A stretch of DNA of 64,000 bases. It comes from Clostridium saccharobutylicum DSM 13864. GTDB lineage: Bacteria > Bacillota > Clostridia > Clostridiales > Clostridiaceae. Position numbers and translations under genes: made by a program. The stretch lies in assembly GCF_000473995.1 (NCBI RefSeq), contig NC_022571.1, positions 4,433,416 to 4,497,415 on the forward strand. The letters are read 5' to 3'. Positions 9,021-17,459 of this stretch are shown in pieces (position 1 is the first letter of the stretch; each line of letters begins with the position of its first letter). Under the pieces are notes generated by a model. It saw nothing but the letters and a program-made list of their open reading frames with translations. It did no database searches and was not told the DNA's origin.

Positions 9021-9209
9021 TTATTTAAATTGATTTTCGCTTTGATTATAATTATATCCAATATCATTAAGTTTTTTTATAACTTCATCTTTTGTTATCA
9101 TTAGTTCTTCACATAAAATATCCAATGAGGAATATTGATCCCTTAATTTAGTATTTATTATACTTAATAATATATTAGGATCCATAGTTTTTATCGAATT
9201 ATCTGTCAT
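9021..9209 (-). CDS. DUF4250 domain-containing protein
   Basis: A 62-residue protein with the DUF4250 pattern: MDPNILLSIINTKLRDQYSS, LDILCEELMITKDEVIKKL and the ending IGYNYNQSENQF. The family is small and widespread in Firmicutes with no known function; the predicted all-helical form resembles a DNA-binding-like helical bundle. The ATG follows AAGGAAG by 8 bases. The 36-residue membrane peptide gene starts 38 bases downstream, so DUF4250, the peptide and the GGDEF/EAL gene may form one unit. Confidence 0.85.
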   Translation of the reverse strand: MTDNSIKTMDPNILLSIINTKLRDQYSSLDILCEELMITKDEVIKKLNDIGYNYNQSENQFK

Positions 9210-9434
9210 TCTTAATCTTCCTTTTATCTACACTTGATATAATATTTATACTTATTACTATATATTATAATCTTACAATTCAAAAGTATTTTCCATTTAA
9301 TATTTTACCAAATTATGTATTATTTTTTGCTTATATTATATTACATCTAAACATAATATAACATACATTCCCAAATTAATAAATAGTTTTCATTATTTTT
9401 GTAATATTACCTTTTTCTTCTAAATTCATTCGAA

Positions 9435-10301
9435 TTATTCTTCATCATAAGAATCTAAAAATGAATATTTTTCTTTTCCCTTTTGCCAACCTAAAATACC
9501 ATCCATACTAACATTTTCTGCTGCTCTAAATATAGATTTGTCTACTCCATCAAAATTTTCTTTTAATTGCTTAATTAAATCCTTTATTTCATATCTCTTA
9601 TTGCCTATTTTTTCAGCTGCAACCATGCATGCACAGTTTAATGGCCATATTCCACTATTTTTTATAAATCTCTTTATATAATCTTCTTCTATGTAATACA
9701 TAGGTCTTATTAATTCTAAATTTTCAAAGTTCTTCGACTTTAACTTTGGCAGCATTGTTTTGAAATTACCTGAATATAGTAAATTAAGCATTGTAGTTTC
9801 AATAACATCATTATAGTGATGCCCTATAGCTAATTTATTACATCCAAATTCTTGTGCTTTTGCATAAAGAGAACCTCTTCTCATTCTTGCACATAAGTAA
9901 CATGGATAATCCTTAGCCATTCTATCTACAACTTCAAAAATTCCTGATTCATACATATGGATTGGAATATTTAGATATTCACAGTTTTCTAGTAAAAGCT
10001 TCTTGATATCTGGATGATATCCTGGATCCATTGCTAAAAATACTACTTCAAATTTAACTTGACCATGCCTTTGCAATTCTTGAAATAATTTTGCCATAAG
10101 GATACTATCCTTACCCCCTGATATTCCTACTGCTATTTTGTCTCCTTCTTCAATTAACTTATAATCCTTAACAGCTTTAACAAACTTTGACCAAATGTGT
10201 TTTCTATAAGTTTTAACAATACTTCTTTCAATATCTTTTAGTGGCTTTTTTTCTTCATCCGGTATAATTCTCGGACAGCCTTTTCCTGCAATTGTACTCA
10301 T
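9435..10301 (-). CDS. TtcA-like tRNA 2-thiolation PP-loop ATPase
   Basis: A 288-residue N-type PP-loop ATP pyrophosphatase. SGGKDS (61-66) is the ATP-binding loop. CYLC (134-137) and a third cysteine in LNCAC (about 223-225) match the three Fe-S/thiolation cysteines of the TtcA family. GHHYNDVIETTMLNLLYSG (about 160) is another family landmark. TtcA installs 2-thiocytidine at tRNA position 32 using an Fe-S cluster. Firmicute homologues are annotated the same way, but the exact tRNA target here is inference. The ATG follows a GAGGTG site. It stands alone, with 350 bases separating it from the divergent ECF gene. Confidence 0.85.
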   Translation of the reverse strand: MSTIAGKGCPRIIPDEEKKPLKDIERSIVKTYRKHIWSKFVKAVKDYKLIEEGDKIAVGISGGKDSILMAKLFQELQRHGQVKFEVVFLAMDPGYHPDIKKLLLENCEYLNIPIHMYESGIFEVVDRMAKDYPCYLCARMRRGSLYAKAQEFGCNKLAIGHHYNDVIETTMLNLLYSGNFKTMLPKLKSKNFENLELIRPMYYIEEDYIKRFIKNSGIWPLNCACMVAAEKIGNKRYEIKDLIKQLKENFDGVDKSIFRAAENVSMDGILGWQKGKEKYSFLDSYDEE

Positions 10302-10520
10302 TATTACACTTCACCTCATTATTTATTTGAATACGCCTTACTGACAATCATGTTATAAATATATACTATTATTACTTACAATATCCTTTACTTAAAAAGT
10401 TTATAATGAACTATCAACATTTACAAGACCTTTATCATTAATATTAGTTTATTTAAAACGCTTGAAAGGATATAACAAATTCAAATATATTTTTAAATTT
10501 ATGAATTTTATATAACTTTA

Positions 10521-10548
10521 TTGAATATTTTTGATAAAGTGATAAAAT
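10521..10548 (+). promoter_or_regulatory. Promoter of the ECF S-component gene
   Basis: TTGAAT (10521-10526), a 16-base spacer and TAAAAT (10543-10548). It leaves a leader of about 100 bases before the ATG at 10654. The region 10302-10520 holds nothing else that I can name. Confidence 0.5.
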
Positions 10549-10653
10549 ACTATTGTCGGTATTCTTCTTTAGAAACTGAACGGAAATTCATATATTATAT
10601 ATCGGTTTTTCCGAATTATATCCATAATTAAGGAATAAGAACGGAGGTACTTA

Positions 10654-11244
10654 ATGGAAAGAACTAATACAAAGCAAAGATTATCTGTTAGACAAATCAC
10701 GATGATTGGCATGTTATCTGCTATTTCAATTTTCTTAGGCTTAACAGGTCTCGGATTTATTCCTATTCCACCTGTAAAAGCTACTATTATGCATATTCCA
10801 GTTATTATAGGGGCTATTGTTGAAGGTCCTATTGTAGGAGCTTTAGTTGGACTAGTTTTTGGTTTATTTTCAATGTATCAAGCTTTTACAACACCACTTC
10901 CAACTTCATTTATCTTTTGGAATCCTATAATAGCCTTAGTTCCTAGAATTCTAATCGCTATTATAGCATACTATGTTTATGTTTTTTTTAGAAATAAAAT
11001 ACATAAGCAAAGTATAAGTATTGGTATAGCAGCAATATGTGCTACTTTAACAAATACAATAGGAGTTTTAGGCTTAACTTATTTAATTTATGTAGATAAA
11101 TATTCTGCTGCTATTGGAATAAATAGAGCTGTTGCTGGAGCTACTATTGGCATGATTGGTGCTACTAATGGAATACCAGAAGCAATAGTAAGTGCTGTTA
11201 TTTCAATTCCTGTTATAATTACTGTATTAAAGATTAAAAAATAG
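10654..11244 (+). CDS. ECF transporter S component
   Basis: A 196-residue membrane protein with about six hydrophobic helices. It is of the general ECF substrate-binding family: RQITMIGMLSAISIFLGLTG at the N-terminus, then IPPVKATIMHIPVIIGAI, GPIVGALVGLVFGLFSM, and FWNPIIALVPRILIAI. S components bind a vitamin or similar micronutrient and share a separate energising module (EcfA/A'/T), which is not in this window. Pantothenate, folate or another vitamin are all possible; the sequence alone does not settle it. The ATG follows GGAGGTA. A roughly 100-base leader with a TCGG/CCGA hairpin precedes it. A family A repeat has inserted between the stop and the presumed terminator. Confidence 0.85.
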   Translation: MERTNTKQRLSVRQITMIGMLSAISIFLGLTGLGFIPIPPVKATIMHIPVIIGAIVEGPIVGALVGLVFGLFSMYQAFTTPLPTSFIFWNPIIALVPRILIAIIAYYVYVFFRNKIHKQSISIGIAAICATLTNTIGVLGLTYLIYVDKYSAAIGINRAVAGATIGMIGATNGIPEAIVSAVISIPVIITVLKIKK

Positions 11245-11277
11245 AAATTTTAATTAGACTTTTAATATATTTGTATT

Positions 11278-11437
11278 AGGCACATGAAAGAAAATAACAA
11301 GTCCAAAATGTCATGATTATTTTTTATCAGGCAATGAAGGGGATTTGTCTCATATCTGGCTATTAAAGTAATCTGCTAACGTAGCATGATGAAAAATAGG
11401 CTTGGCAGATGGGCTTGTTATTTTTTTGAATGTGCCT
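11278..11437. repeat. Family A repeat, full copy (A3)
   Basis: Best-preserved full copy, about 160 bases. AGGCACATGAAAGAAAATAA begins it and ATTTTTTTGAATGTGCCT ends it as the inverted mate. The interior has TCATGATTATTTTTTATCAG and GCATGATGAAAAATAGGCTT, which also pair. Confidence 0.88.
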
Positions 11438-11441
11438 TATT

Positions 11442-11489
11442 CAAATGACCAATGATTTTAAAATATAGTTTATTATCATTGGTCATTTG
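11442..11489 (+). terminator. Stem-loop, probable terminator of the ECF gene
   Basis: CAAATGACCAATGAT pairs perfectly with ATCATTGGTCATTTG. No strong T run follows. It has been separated from the gene by repeat A3. Confidence 0.55.
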
Positions 11490-11500
11490 CGTATTATATT

Positions 11501-11661
11501 AGGCACAATTAAATAAACAATAAATTCATTGTAAGATTATTTTCCATCATCCTAAACCGCTAAATTGACATAATAAACACGCTATGATGACAATTTGCAT
11601 CCTTACATGATGAAAAATAGACATAATAAAACTTGTACCCATTATTTATTTTCATGTGCCT
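11501..11661. repeat. Family A repeat, full copy (A4)
   Basis: About 161 bases, from AGGCACAATTAAATAAACAA to TTATTTTCATGTGCCT. It ends only 12 bases before the ribosome site of the P1 peptidase gene, so it may influence that gene's transcription start. Confidence 0.85.
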
Positions 11662-11687
11662 TATAAAAAATAGAAGGAGTGTTTTTT

Positions 11688-12665
11688 TTGAAAGAAATCA
11701 AATTTTGTGATATAGATGGTATAAAACTTGGGCATTCCCAAAATATTAATGGTGGAACTGGTTGTTCTGTTGTTATATGTGAACAAGGTGCAACTGGCGG
11801 AGTAGATGTACGTGGTGGTTCACCTGGAACTCGAGAAACTGATTTACTTAATCCAATGGAAATGGTTAATAAGATTAATGCAGTAGTATTATCTGGTGGT
11901 AGTGCATTTGGTTTAGATGCTTCTGGTGGAGTTATGGAATACTTAGAAAACAAAAATATCGGTTTCGATGTAACAGTTACTAAAGTTCCTATCGTATGTC
12001 AAGCTGTTCTATTTGATTTAGCTTTTGGTGATCCTAGAATACGACCAGATAAATCAATGGGCATTGAAGCATGTAAAAATTCAGAAGTTTATAAAGATGA
12101 TATCAATGGAAACATAGGTGCTGGTTATGGTGCAACTGTTGGTAAATTCTTAGGTACTAATTATGCTATGAAAGGTGGACTTGGAACATATGCTGTTAAA
12201 GTTGGTGACCTAGAAGTTGGTGCAATTGTAGCTGTTAATTGTTTAGGTGACGTTATTGATCCATCTAATCTTGATATAATAGCAGGTGCTTATGATCGTA
12301 AGAACAATAAATTTCTTAATACAGAAAAAATTATATTAGATAACTTAGAAAATCCTAAAAATCCGTTTAAAGGAAATACAACAATAGGAATTATAGTAAC
12401 AAATGCAGATTTCACAAAAGCAGAAACTAACAAAGTAGCTTCAATGGCTCATAACGGTTATGGTAGAACTATGAGACCAGCACATACAATGTTTGATGGT
12501 GATACAATATTTACCATGGCTACAAATAAGATTAAAGCGGATGTTACAACAGTTGGAATGCTCGCAGCTAATGTTATGGAAAAAGCTATCTTAAGAGGAA
12601 TAAGATCTGCACAAGGATTATTTAGTATTCCTTCTTATTCAGATATTAGAGAAAACTTATACTAA
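11688..12665 (+). CDS. P1 family peptidase (DmpA/NylC-like, self-cleaving)
   Basis: A 325-residue member of the P1 (DmpA) N-terminal nucleophile family. These proteins cut their own chain and use the newly exposed Ser or Thr to hydrolyse amides, such as D- or beta-aminopeptides. GVDVRGGSPGTRETDLL (about 38-54) and VLSGGSAFGLDASGGV (about 67-82) are family signatures. The probable self-cleavage site is Asn230-Thr231 in FKGNTTIGIIVTN, as in NylC, giving a Thr nucleophile rather than the Ser of DmpA. A TTG start at 11688 is chosen: AGAAGGAG lies 8 bases before it, while the longer GTG at 11679 overlaps that site. There is no signal peptide. The natural substrate is unknown. Confidence 0.87.
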   Translation: MKEIKFCDIDGIKLGHSQNINGGTGCSVVICEQGATGGVDVRGGSPGTRETDLLNPMEMVNKINAVVLSGGSAFGLDASGGVMEYLENKNIGFDVTVTKVPIVCQAVLFDLAFGDPRIRPDKSMGIEACKNSEVYKDDINGNIGAGYGATVGKFLGTNYAMKGGLGTYAVKVGDLEVGAIVAVNCLGDVIDPSNLDIIAGAYDRKNNKFLNTEKIILDNLENPKNPFKGNTTIGIIVTNADFTKAETNKVASMAHNGYGRTMRPAHTMFDGDTIFTMATNKIKADVTTVGMLAANVMEKAILRGIRSAQGLFSIPSYSDIRENLY

Positions 12666-12827
12666 TTATTTATTATTATGTTGTATTTTTTGCCTAATAT
12701 AATTATTTATTACTCATATCCCTCCCATTACATAGATTATAAATTTTTCTTTTCCATATAATATTACTGCAAAGCAAAAAGAAATGCTTAGCAAGGAAAA
12801 ATTTATATTTCAAAGGAGGATTATGTT

Positions 12828-13016
12828 ATGGCAAATTCACAATTATTAGTACCTGAAGCAAAGAACGGTTTATCAAAATTCAAGAACGAAGTAGCAAGTG
12901 AAATGGGAGTTCAATTTTCTGATTATAACGGAAATCTTTCTTCAAGACAATGCGGTAGCGTTGGTGGAGAAATGGTTAAACGAATGGTACAACAATACGA
13001 ATCTGGCATAAAATAA
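12828..13016 (+). CDS. Small acid-soluble spore protein, alpha/beta type
   Basis: A 62-residue SASP that coats and protects DNA in the dormant spore. Family landmarks: LLVPEAKNGLSKFKNEVASE with the GPR protease site in KNEVASEMGV, and the C-terminal half SRQCGSVGGEMVKRMVQ. Clostridial members are of this length. A cysteine replaces the usual Asn/Thr in the SRxxGxVGG segment. The ATG follows AAAGGAGGA. Expression should be forespore-specific; CATATAA upstream (near 12755) resembles a sigma-G -10, but the -35 is weak and I do not list it as a site. A strong terminator follows. Confidence 0.93.
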   Translation: MANSQLLVPEAKNGLSKFKNEVASEMGVQFSDYNGNLSSRQCGSVGGEMVKRMVQQYESGIK

Positions 13017-13038
13017 TATTTCTCTAGAGATGTACCTA

Positions 13039-13080
13039 AAAAGGGAGATAACTTTCTTCGAAGCTATCTCCTTTTATTTT
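13039..13080 (+). terminator. Terminator of the SASP gene
   Basis: AAAAGGGAGATA pairs with TATCTCCTTTT, followed by ATTTTAT. Confidence 0.85.
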
Positions 13081-13114
13081 ATAATAATTCAAAAATATTT
13101 ACTATTTAATAATT

Positions 13115-13146
13115 AAAGAAGTCTGCTATTTTAAACAGACTTCTTT
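13115..13146 (-). terminator. Terminator of clpB
   Basis: AAAGAAGTCTG pairs with CAGACTTCTTT, 42 bases after the clpB stop on the minus strand. Confidence 0.8.
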
Positions 13147-13187
13147 AGGAACATTCAAAAAAATATCTTTTTCAAATATTTATCCTA

Positions 13188-15782
13188 CTAAATTGCATTT
13201 ATTAATATTTCTTCATTGTTACCATCAATTCTAACCTTTGATCCATAATTCAATTCACCTTTTATTATCATTCTTGCAAGTCTATTCTCTAAGGTATTTT
13301 GAATATATCTCTTTAATGGTCTTGCTCCATAAACTACATCATAACCTTCTCTTGCCATTATTGTTTTAGCTTTATCAGTAATCTCTATTTCAATATTCTT
13401 ATCACTCAATCTTCTTGATACTTCTCCTAAGAATATATCTATAATCTTCTTGATGCCTTCTTCTGATAATGGTTTAAACATTATTATATCATCAACCCTA
13501 TTTAAGAACTCAGGTTTAAATCTTGATTTCAAAACACTCATTACTTTTGATTTTATATCTTCTTCAACATGATCTTCATTTTTATTTTCTAATAAATATT
13601 CACTACCAATGTTTGAAGTCATTATTATAATTGTGTTTTTAAAATCTACTGTCTTTCCTTTATTATCAGTTAATCTACCATCATCTAAAATTTGAAGGAA
13701 TATATTAAATACATCTTCATGTGCCTTTTCAATCTCATCAAAAAGAATAACACTATATGGATTTCTTCTAACAGCTTCTGTTAACTGACCACCTTCATCA
13801 TATCCTACATATCCTGGAGGTGCTCCAACTAATCTAGATACTGAATGTTTCTCCATATATTCTGACATATCTATACGAATGATGTTATCTTCAGAATCAA
13901 ATAGATTTCTAGCTAAAGTCTTAGCTAATTCTGTTTTACCAACTCCTGTAGGTCCTAAGAATATAAATGAACCTATTGGTCTATTTATATCTTTAAGTCC
14001 TGCTCTTGCTCTTAAAATAGCATTAGTTACAGATTCAATAGCTTCACCTTGACCTATTACTCTCTTACTCATTTCATTTTCTAATCTTAAAAGTTTTTCT
14101 CTTTCTCCCTCAAGTAAATTGTTCACTGGAATTCCAGTCCATTTTGAAAGAACTTGCGATACCTCTTCTTCAGTAACCTCTTCCTTTAATAAGGCTCCCT
14201 CATAATTTTCTTTTGCTTCAAGTTCCTTTTGTTTAATTTCTTCCTCTAAAGCTGGAATTTTACTATATTGAATCTCTGCTACCTTATTGTAATCAAAGTT
14301 TCTTTGAGCTAATTCTATTTCTCCTCTTGCCTCATCTAACTGGCTCTTTAAAGTTTTTATAGCTGTTATATGTTCTTTTTCCTTAGTATATTTTGCAGTC
14401 ATTTCATCATTTTTTTCTTTTAATTCAGCAAGTTCTTTTTCTAAATCCTGCAATCTTTTTATTGATCCTTCATCTTTTTCCTTTGATAAAGCTTCTTTTT
14501 CAATTTCCAATTTAAATATATTTCTTCTTATAACATCTAATTCGGTTGGAAGAGAATCAATTTCTGTTCTTATCATAGCACCAGCTTCATCAATTAAATC
14601 AATTGCTTTATCTGGCATATATCTATCTTGAATATATCTATCAGAAAGTTTTGCAGCAGCTACTATTGCTGAATCATGAATTCTAATTCCATGATGAATT
14701 TCAAACCTTTCCTTTAATCCTCTTAAAATTGCTATTGTGTCTTCAACACTTGGTTCATCAATAATTACTGGTTGGAACCTTCTTTCTAATGCTTTGTCTT
14801 TTTCAATATATTGTCTATATTCATCGAAAGTTGTAGCACCTATACAATGAAGTTCGCCCCTTGCAAGAAGTGGTTTAATTAAGTTTCCTGCATCCATAGC
14901 TCCATCAGTTTTACCTGCTCCAACTATAGTATGAATTTCATCAATGAATAATAAAATTCTTCCTTCACTGCTTTGAACTTCTTTTAATACAGCTTTTAGT
15001 CTTTCTTCAAATTCACCTCTATATTTAGCACCGGCAATTAATGATCCCATGTCTAATGAAAATATGATTTTATCTTTTAAACCTTCTGGAACATCTCCTC
15101 TAACAATTCTTTCTGCCAAACCTTCAATAATAGCTGTTTTACCAACACCAGGTTCTCCAATAAGAACTGGATTATTTTTTGTTCTTCTTGAAAGAATTCT
15201 TATTGTTCTTCGTATTTCCTCATCCCTGCCAATAACAGGGTCAAGTTTATGCTTTTTAGCAAGATCAACTAAATTAGTACCATATTTAGCAAGAGCATCA
15301 TATGTTCCCTCAGGATCTTGACTATCAACTTTTTGGCTTCCCCTTACTTCAGAAAGGACTTTTAAGAACCCGTCTTTAGTAATATTGTATTGTTTTAATA
15401 TCTTAGAGACTTCTCCATTATTATCAACTTCAATAATAGCCAACATCAAATGCTCAACACTTATATATGAATCTTCAAATTTTTTTGAAATCTCTTCAGC
15501 TTTAATTAAAACTTCTTCAATTCTCCTTGTTATATATACATTTTGAGCTCCTTCACCCAAAACTTTTGGCATTGAATCAAGTATTTTATTTACTGAACCC
15601 TTTAAACTCTTTATTGGTATTCCCATTTTAGTGAAAATATTAGGCACTAATCCATCATCTTGTTCTACAAGAGCAGAAAAAAGATGGATTAAATCGATTT
15701 GTTGATGATTAAATTTAACAGCTGTAACATTTGCATCATTTAGTGCTTGTTGTACCCTTAATGTCATTTTATCAACGTTCAT
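13188..15782 (-). CDS. clpB: ATP-dependent chaperone ClpB
   Basis: An 864-residue Hsp100 disaggregase with the full ClpB layout. The N-domain is at about 1-145. AAA1 (about 160-400) has Walker A GEPGVGKTA and Walker B ILLFIDEIH. The long ClpB-specific coiled-coil middle domain (about 400-530) is rich in Lys/Glu. AAA2 has GPTGVGKTE, VILFDEIEKAH and RNPYSVI. The C-terminal D2 small domain has YGARPLKR. The middle domain and absence of a ClpP loop separate it from ClpC/ClpA. It works with DnaK to rescue aggregated protein. The ATG follows AAGGAGGAAG. Upstream there is a CtsR-type operator over a sigma-A promoter, so heat-shock control by CtsR is expected. The unit is monocistronic. Confidence 0.98.
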   Translation of the reverse strand: MNVDKMTLRVQQALNDANVTAVKFNHQQIDLIHLFSALVEQDDGLVPNIFTKMGIPIKSLKGSVNKILDSMPKVLGEGAQNVYITRRIEEVLIKAEEISKKFEDSYISVEHLMLAIIEVDNNGEVSKILKQYNITKDGFLKVLSEVRGSQKVDSQDPEGTYDALAKYGTNLVDLAKKHKLDPVIGRDEEIRRTIRILSRRTKNNPVLIGEPGVGKTAIIEGLAERIVRGDVPEGLKDKIIFSLDMGSLIAGAKYRGEFEERLKAVLKEVQSSEGRILLFIDEIHTIVGAGKTDGAMDAGNLIKPLLARGELHCIGATTFDEYRQYIEKDKALERRFQPVIIDEPSVEDTIAILRGLKERFEIHHGIRIHDSAIVAAAKLSDRYIQDRYMPDKAIDLIDEAGAMIRTEIDSLPTELDVIRRNIFKLEIEKEALSKEKDEGSIKRLQDLEKELAELKEKNDEMTAKYTKEKEHITAIKTLKSQLDEARGEIELAQRNFDYNKVAEIQYSKIPALEEEIKQKELEAKENYEGALLKEEVTEEEVSQVLSKWTGIPVNNLLEGEREKLLRLENEMSKRVIGQGEAIESVTNAILRARAGLKDINRPIGSFIFLGPTGVGKTELAKTLARNLFDSEDNIIRIDMSEYMEKHSVSRLVGAPPGYVGYDEGGQLTEAVRRNPYSVILFDEIEKAHEDVFNIFLQILDDGRLTDNKGKTVDFKNTIIIMTSNIGSEYLLENKNEDHVEEDIKSKVMSVLKSRFKPEFLNRVDDIIMFKPLSEEGIKKIIDIFLGEVSRRLSDKNIEIEITDKAKTIMAREGYDVVYGARPLKRYIQNTLENRLARMIIKGELNYGSKVRIDGNNEEILINAI

Positions 15783-15905
15783 ATTTCTTCCTCCTTGTAT
15801 TCTTAATATAATTAATCGCTCTAGAATAAATTAACCATATTAATTTTTCTTACTACTAAATTTCTTAATCGTTATTTTTATTATTATATTTTTCTCTCTA
15901 AATAT

Positions 15906-15934
15906 ATAATAATACCAAGGTCAAGGAAAGTCAA
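15906..15934 (-). promoter_or_regulatory. clpB promoter
   Basis: On the minus strand TTGACT (15929-15934), a 17-base spacer and TATTAT (15906-15911). It overlaps the CtsR box. Confidence 0.75.
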
Positions 15935-15935
15935 A
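15919..15935 (+). promoter_or_regulatory. CtsR-type operator of clpB
   Basis: GGTCAAG-GAA-AGTCAAA, a tandem heptad matching the CtsR consensus RGTCAAA-NAN-RGTCAAA at all but one position. It covers the -35 and spacer of the clpB promoter, a typical repressor position. The ctsR gene itself is not in the window. Confidence 0.8.
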
Positions 15936-16057
15936 GTTTATTTTAAAAAAATTTATCTTTTTTATTATAATCTTTTTTGATAATAAATAAATATTAATAA
16001 TCTAATGAATTAATCTTTAAAGTTATAACTTAAAATATGTTGTAATAATATTAATAA

Positions 16058-16085
16058 CAGCCTAAACTAAATATAGTTTAGGCTG
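16058..16085 (-). terminator. Hairpin after the tandem HTH-TPR genes
   Basis: CAGCCTAAACTA pairs with TAGTTTAGGCTG. Its T run is on the + side (CTATCTTTTTT), so termination on the minus strand is less certain. The rest of 15936-16188 has nothing I can name. Confidence 0.5.
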
Positions 16086-16188
16086 CTATCTTTTTTACTA
16101 ATTTTTAGTAATTGTATAAATTAAATATAAATCTAACTCTCATTGTTATTATAAACCTTTAAGATTTTTCAATACTAAGATTGTAGTG

Positions 16189-17454
16189 TTAAATCCTCTT
16201 ATCTACTGTTAATGCTAAATTAAAATATTTCAGTGAATCTGTAACAGCACCTAACTCATGATATAGCTTTGCCATATCTATGTATCTAATTTTTCTTTCT
16301 TCTCTTGATCCAAACTTAAGCAATGAATCTAAAGATAGGTTCATGTACTTTTCTGCTTCTATATGTTTGTCCATTTTTTGAAGAATAATACCTTTTAAAT
16401 AGTAAGATTTTTCAATAAGCTTTATATTATCTGTTGTAATTGCCATATTCAATGCTTGTTCTGTGATTCTATATGCAATTTCATATTGAAAATTATCAAC
16501 TAATATTTTAGTACAATCATTTAAAAATTCAACATTCTTTTCTTTATTATCATCTGGAAATATTTCTATACCTTTTTCTATTTCTTCTATGGCTTTTTCC
16601 TTTTCTCCCACTTCAAAATAGTACTTTCCATAATCCCCTCTAGATAATGCTAATGAAATTGGATTATACTTTTGATATTCAAATGCCTTTTTCTTATACT
16701 CATCTATACATCTTTTCTGTAATTTAATACATGCTGTAGCATAAATATGATATATCTTACCTTTGCTCTCATCTGTTCTTAAATTATCTACATATTCTAT
16801 AACTTCTGTTAATATATCATATGCGTCTTGAAATTTATTTAAATTCTGATAACAAATAGCTTCATTATAACCTATTAAACAATATTCGCCTTTATCAAAT
16901 CCTTCTTTTCGTTGAAGAAGCATTTCACGCAACTTACCATAATAAGATATTGCCTCAATGTATTCTTCATTTTGCGAAAGATATCTGGCCATATCTTTAA
17001 AATATATAGCTGTATTTTCTTCTGTATTATTTCTTTGATATAAATCATAATATTGTGATACTATTAACTGAATATTTTCCACTTTATTTTCTTCTACATA
17101 ATAAGAAAATAATATATGTATTAATTCAAATGCTAAATCATAGTACTTATACTTAAGTGCATATCCCAAATTATCTTTTAATTTATCTTCCGAATCTGCA
17201 TCACTTGAAATATTCTTTTTTATCGTTTTTAAATTATTCAATATCTGTTCATAAACATCTTCAATTAAATAATCTAAATCCATTTCTATTTTTTCTGCTA
17301 TATATTGAAGTAACTCCTTGTCCGCTTTAGCTTTTCCATTTTCTATACAACTCATTTTAGCGATTGATATTTTATCTTCACATAATTCTTTTAATGTGAT
17401 TCCTTTAAATATTCTAGCCCTTTTTATTTTTTCTCCAGTAGATAGTATTTCCAC
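16189..17454 (-). CDS. HTH (XRE)-TPR regulator, second of tandem pair
   Basis: About 421 residues. An N-terminal XRE helix-turn-helix (about 1-60; GEKIKRARIFKGITLKELCE, then KMSCIENGKAKADKELL) is followed by a helical array of about seven TPR-like repeats (for example AISYYGKLREML, KFQDAYDILTEVIEYV and EKEKAIEEIEKGIEIF). This is the layout of RRNPP-type regulators, whose TPR part may bind a short peptide. It is a diverged paralogue of the upstream gene at 17460; both begin MEILSxGEKIK. I chose the GTG at 17454 because of that match and a GGGTGA site. A GTG at 17463 overlapping the upstream stop is the alternative. No peptide pre-protein gene was seen next to it. Target genes are unknown. Confidence 0.8.
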   Translation of the reverse strand: MEILSTGEKIKRARIFKGITLKELCEDKISIAKMSCIENGKAKADKELLQYIAEKIEMDLDYLIEDVYEQILNNLKTIKKNISSDADSEDKLKDNLGYALKYKYYDLAFELIHILFSYYVEENKVENIQLIVSQYYDLYQRNNTEENTAIYFKDMARYLSQNEEYIEAISYYGKLREMLLQRKEGFDKGEYCLIGYNEAICYQNLNKFQDAYDILTEVIEYVDNLRTDESKGKIYHIYATACIKLQKRCIDEYKKKAFEYQKYNPISLALSRGDYGKYYFEVGEKEKAIEEIEKGIEIFPDDNKEKNVEFLNDCTKILVDNFQYEIAYRITEQALNMAITTDNIKLIEKSYYLKGIILQKMDKHIEAEKYMNLSLDSLLKFGSREERKIRYIDMAKLYHELGAVTDSLKYFNLALTVDKRI

Positions 17455-17459
17455 ATATA

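Noticed and set aside
15960..16188. Possible signalling peptide gene for the HTH-TPR pair
   Set aside because: Only a 12-codon frame (MRVRFIFNLYNY) is present, without a signal peptide or good ribosome site.
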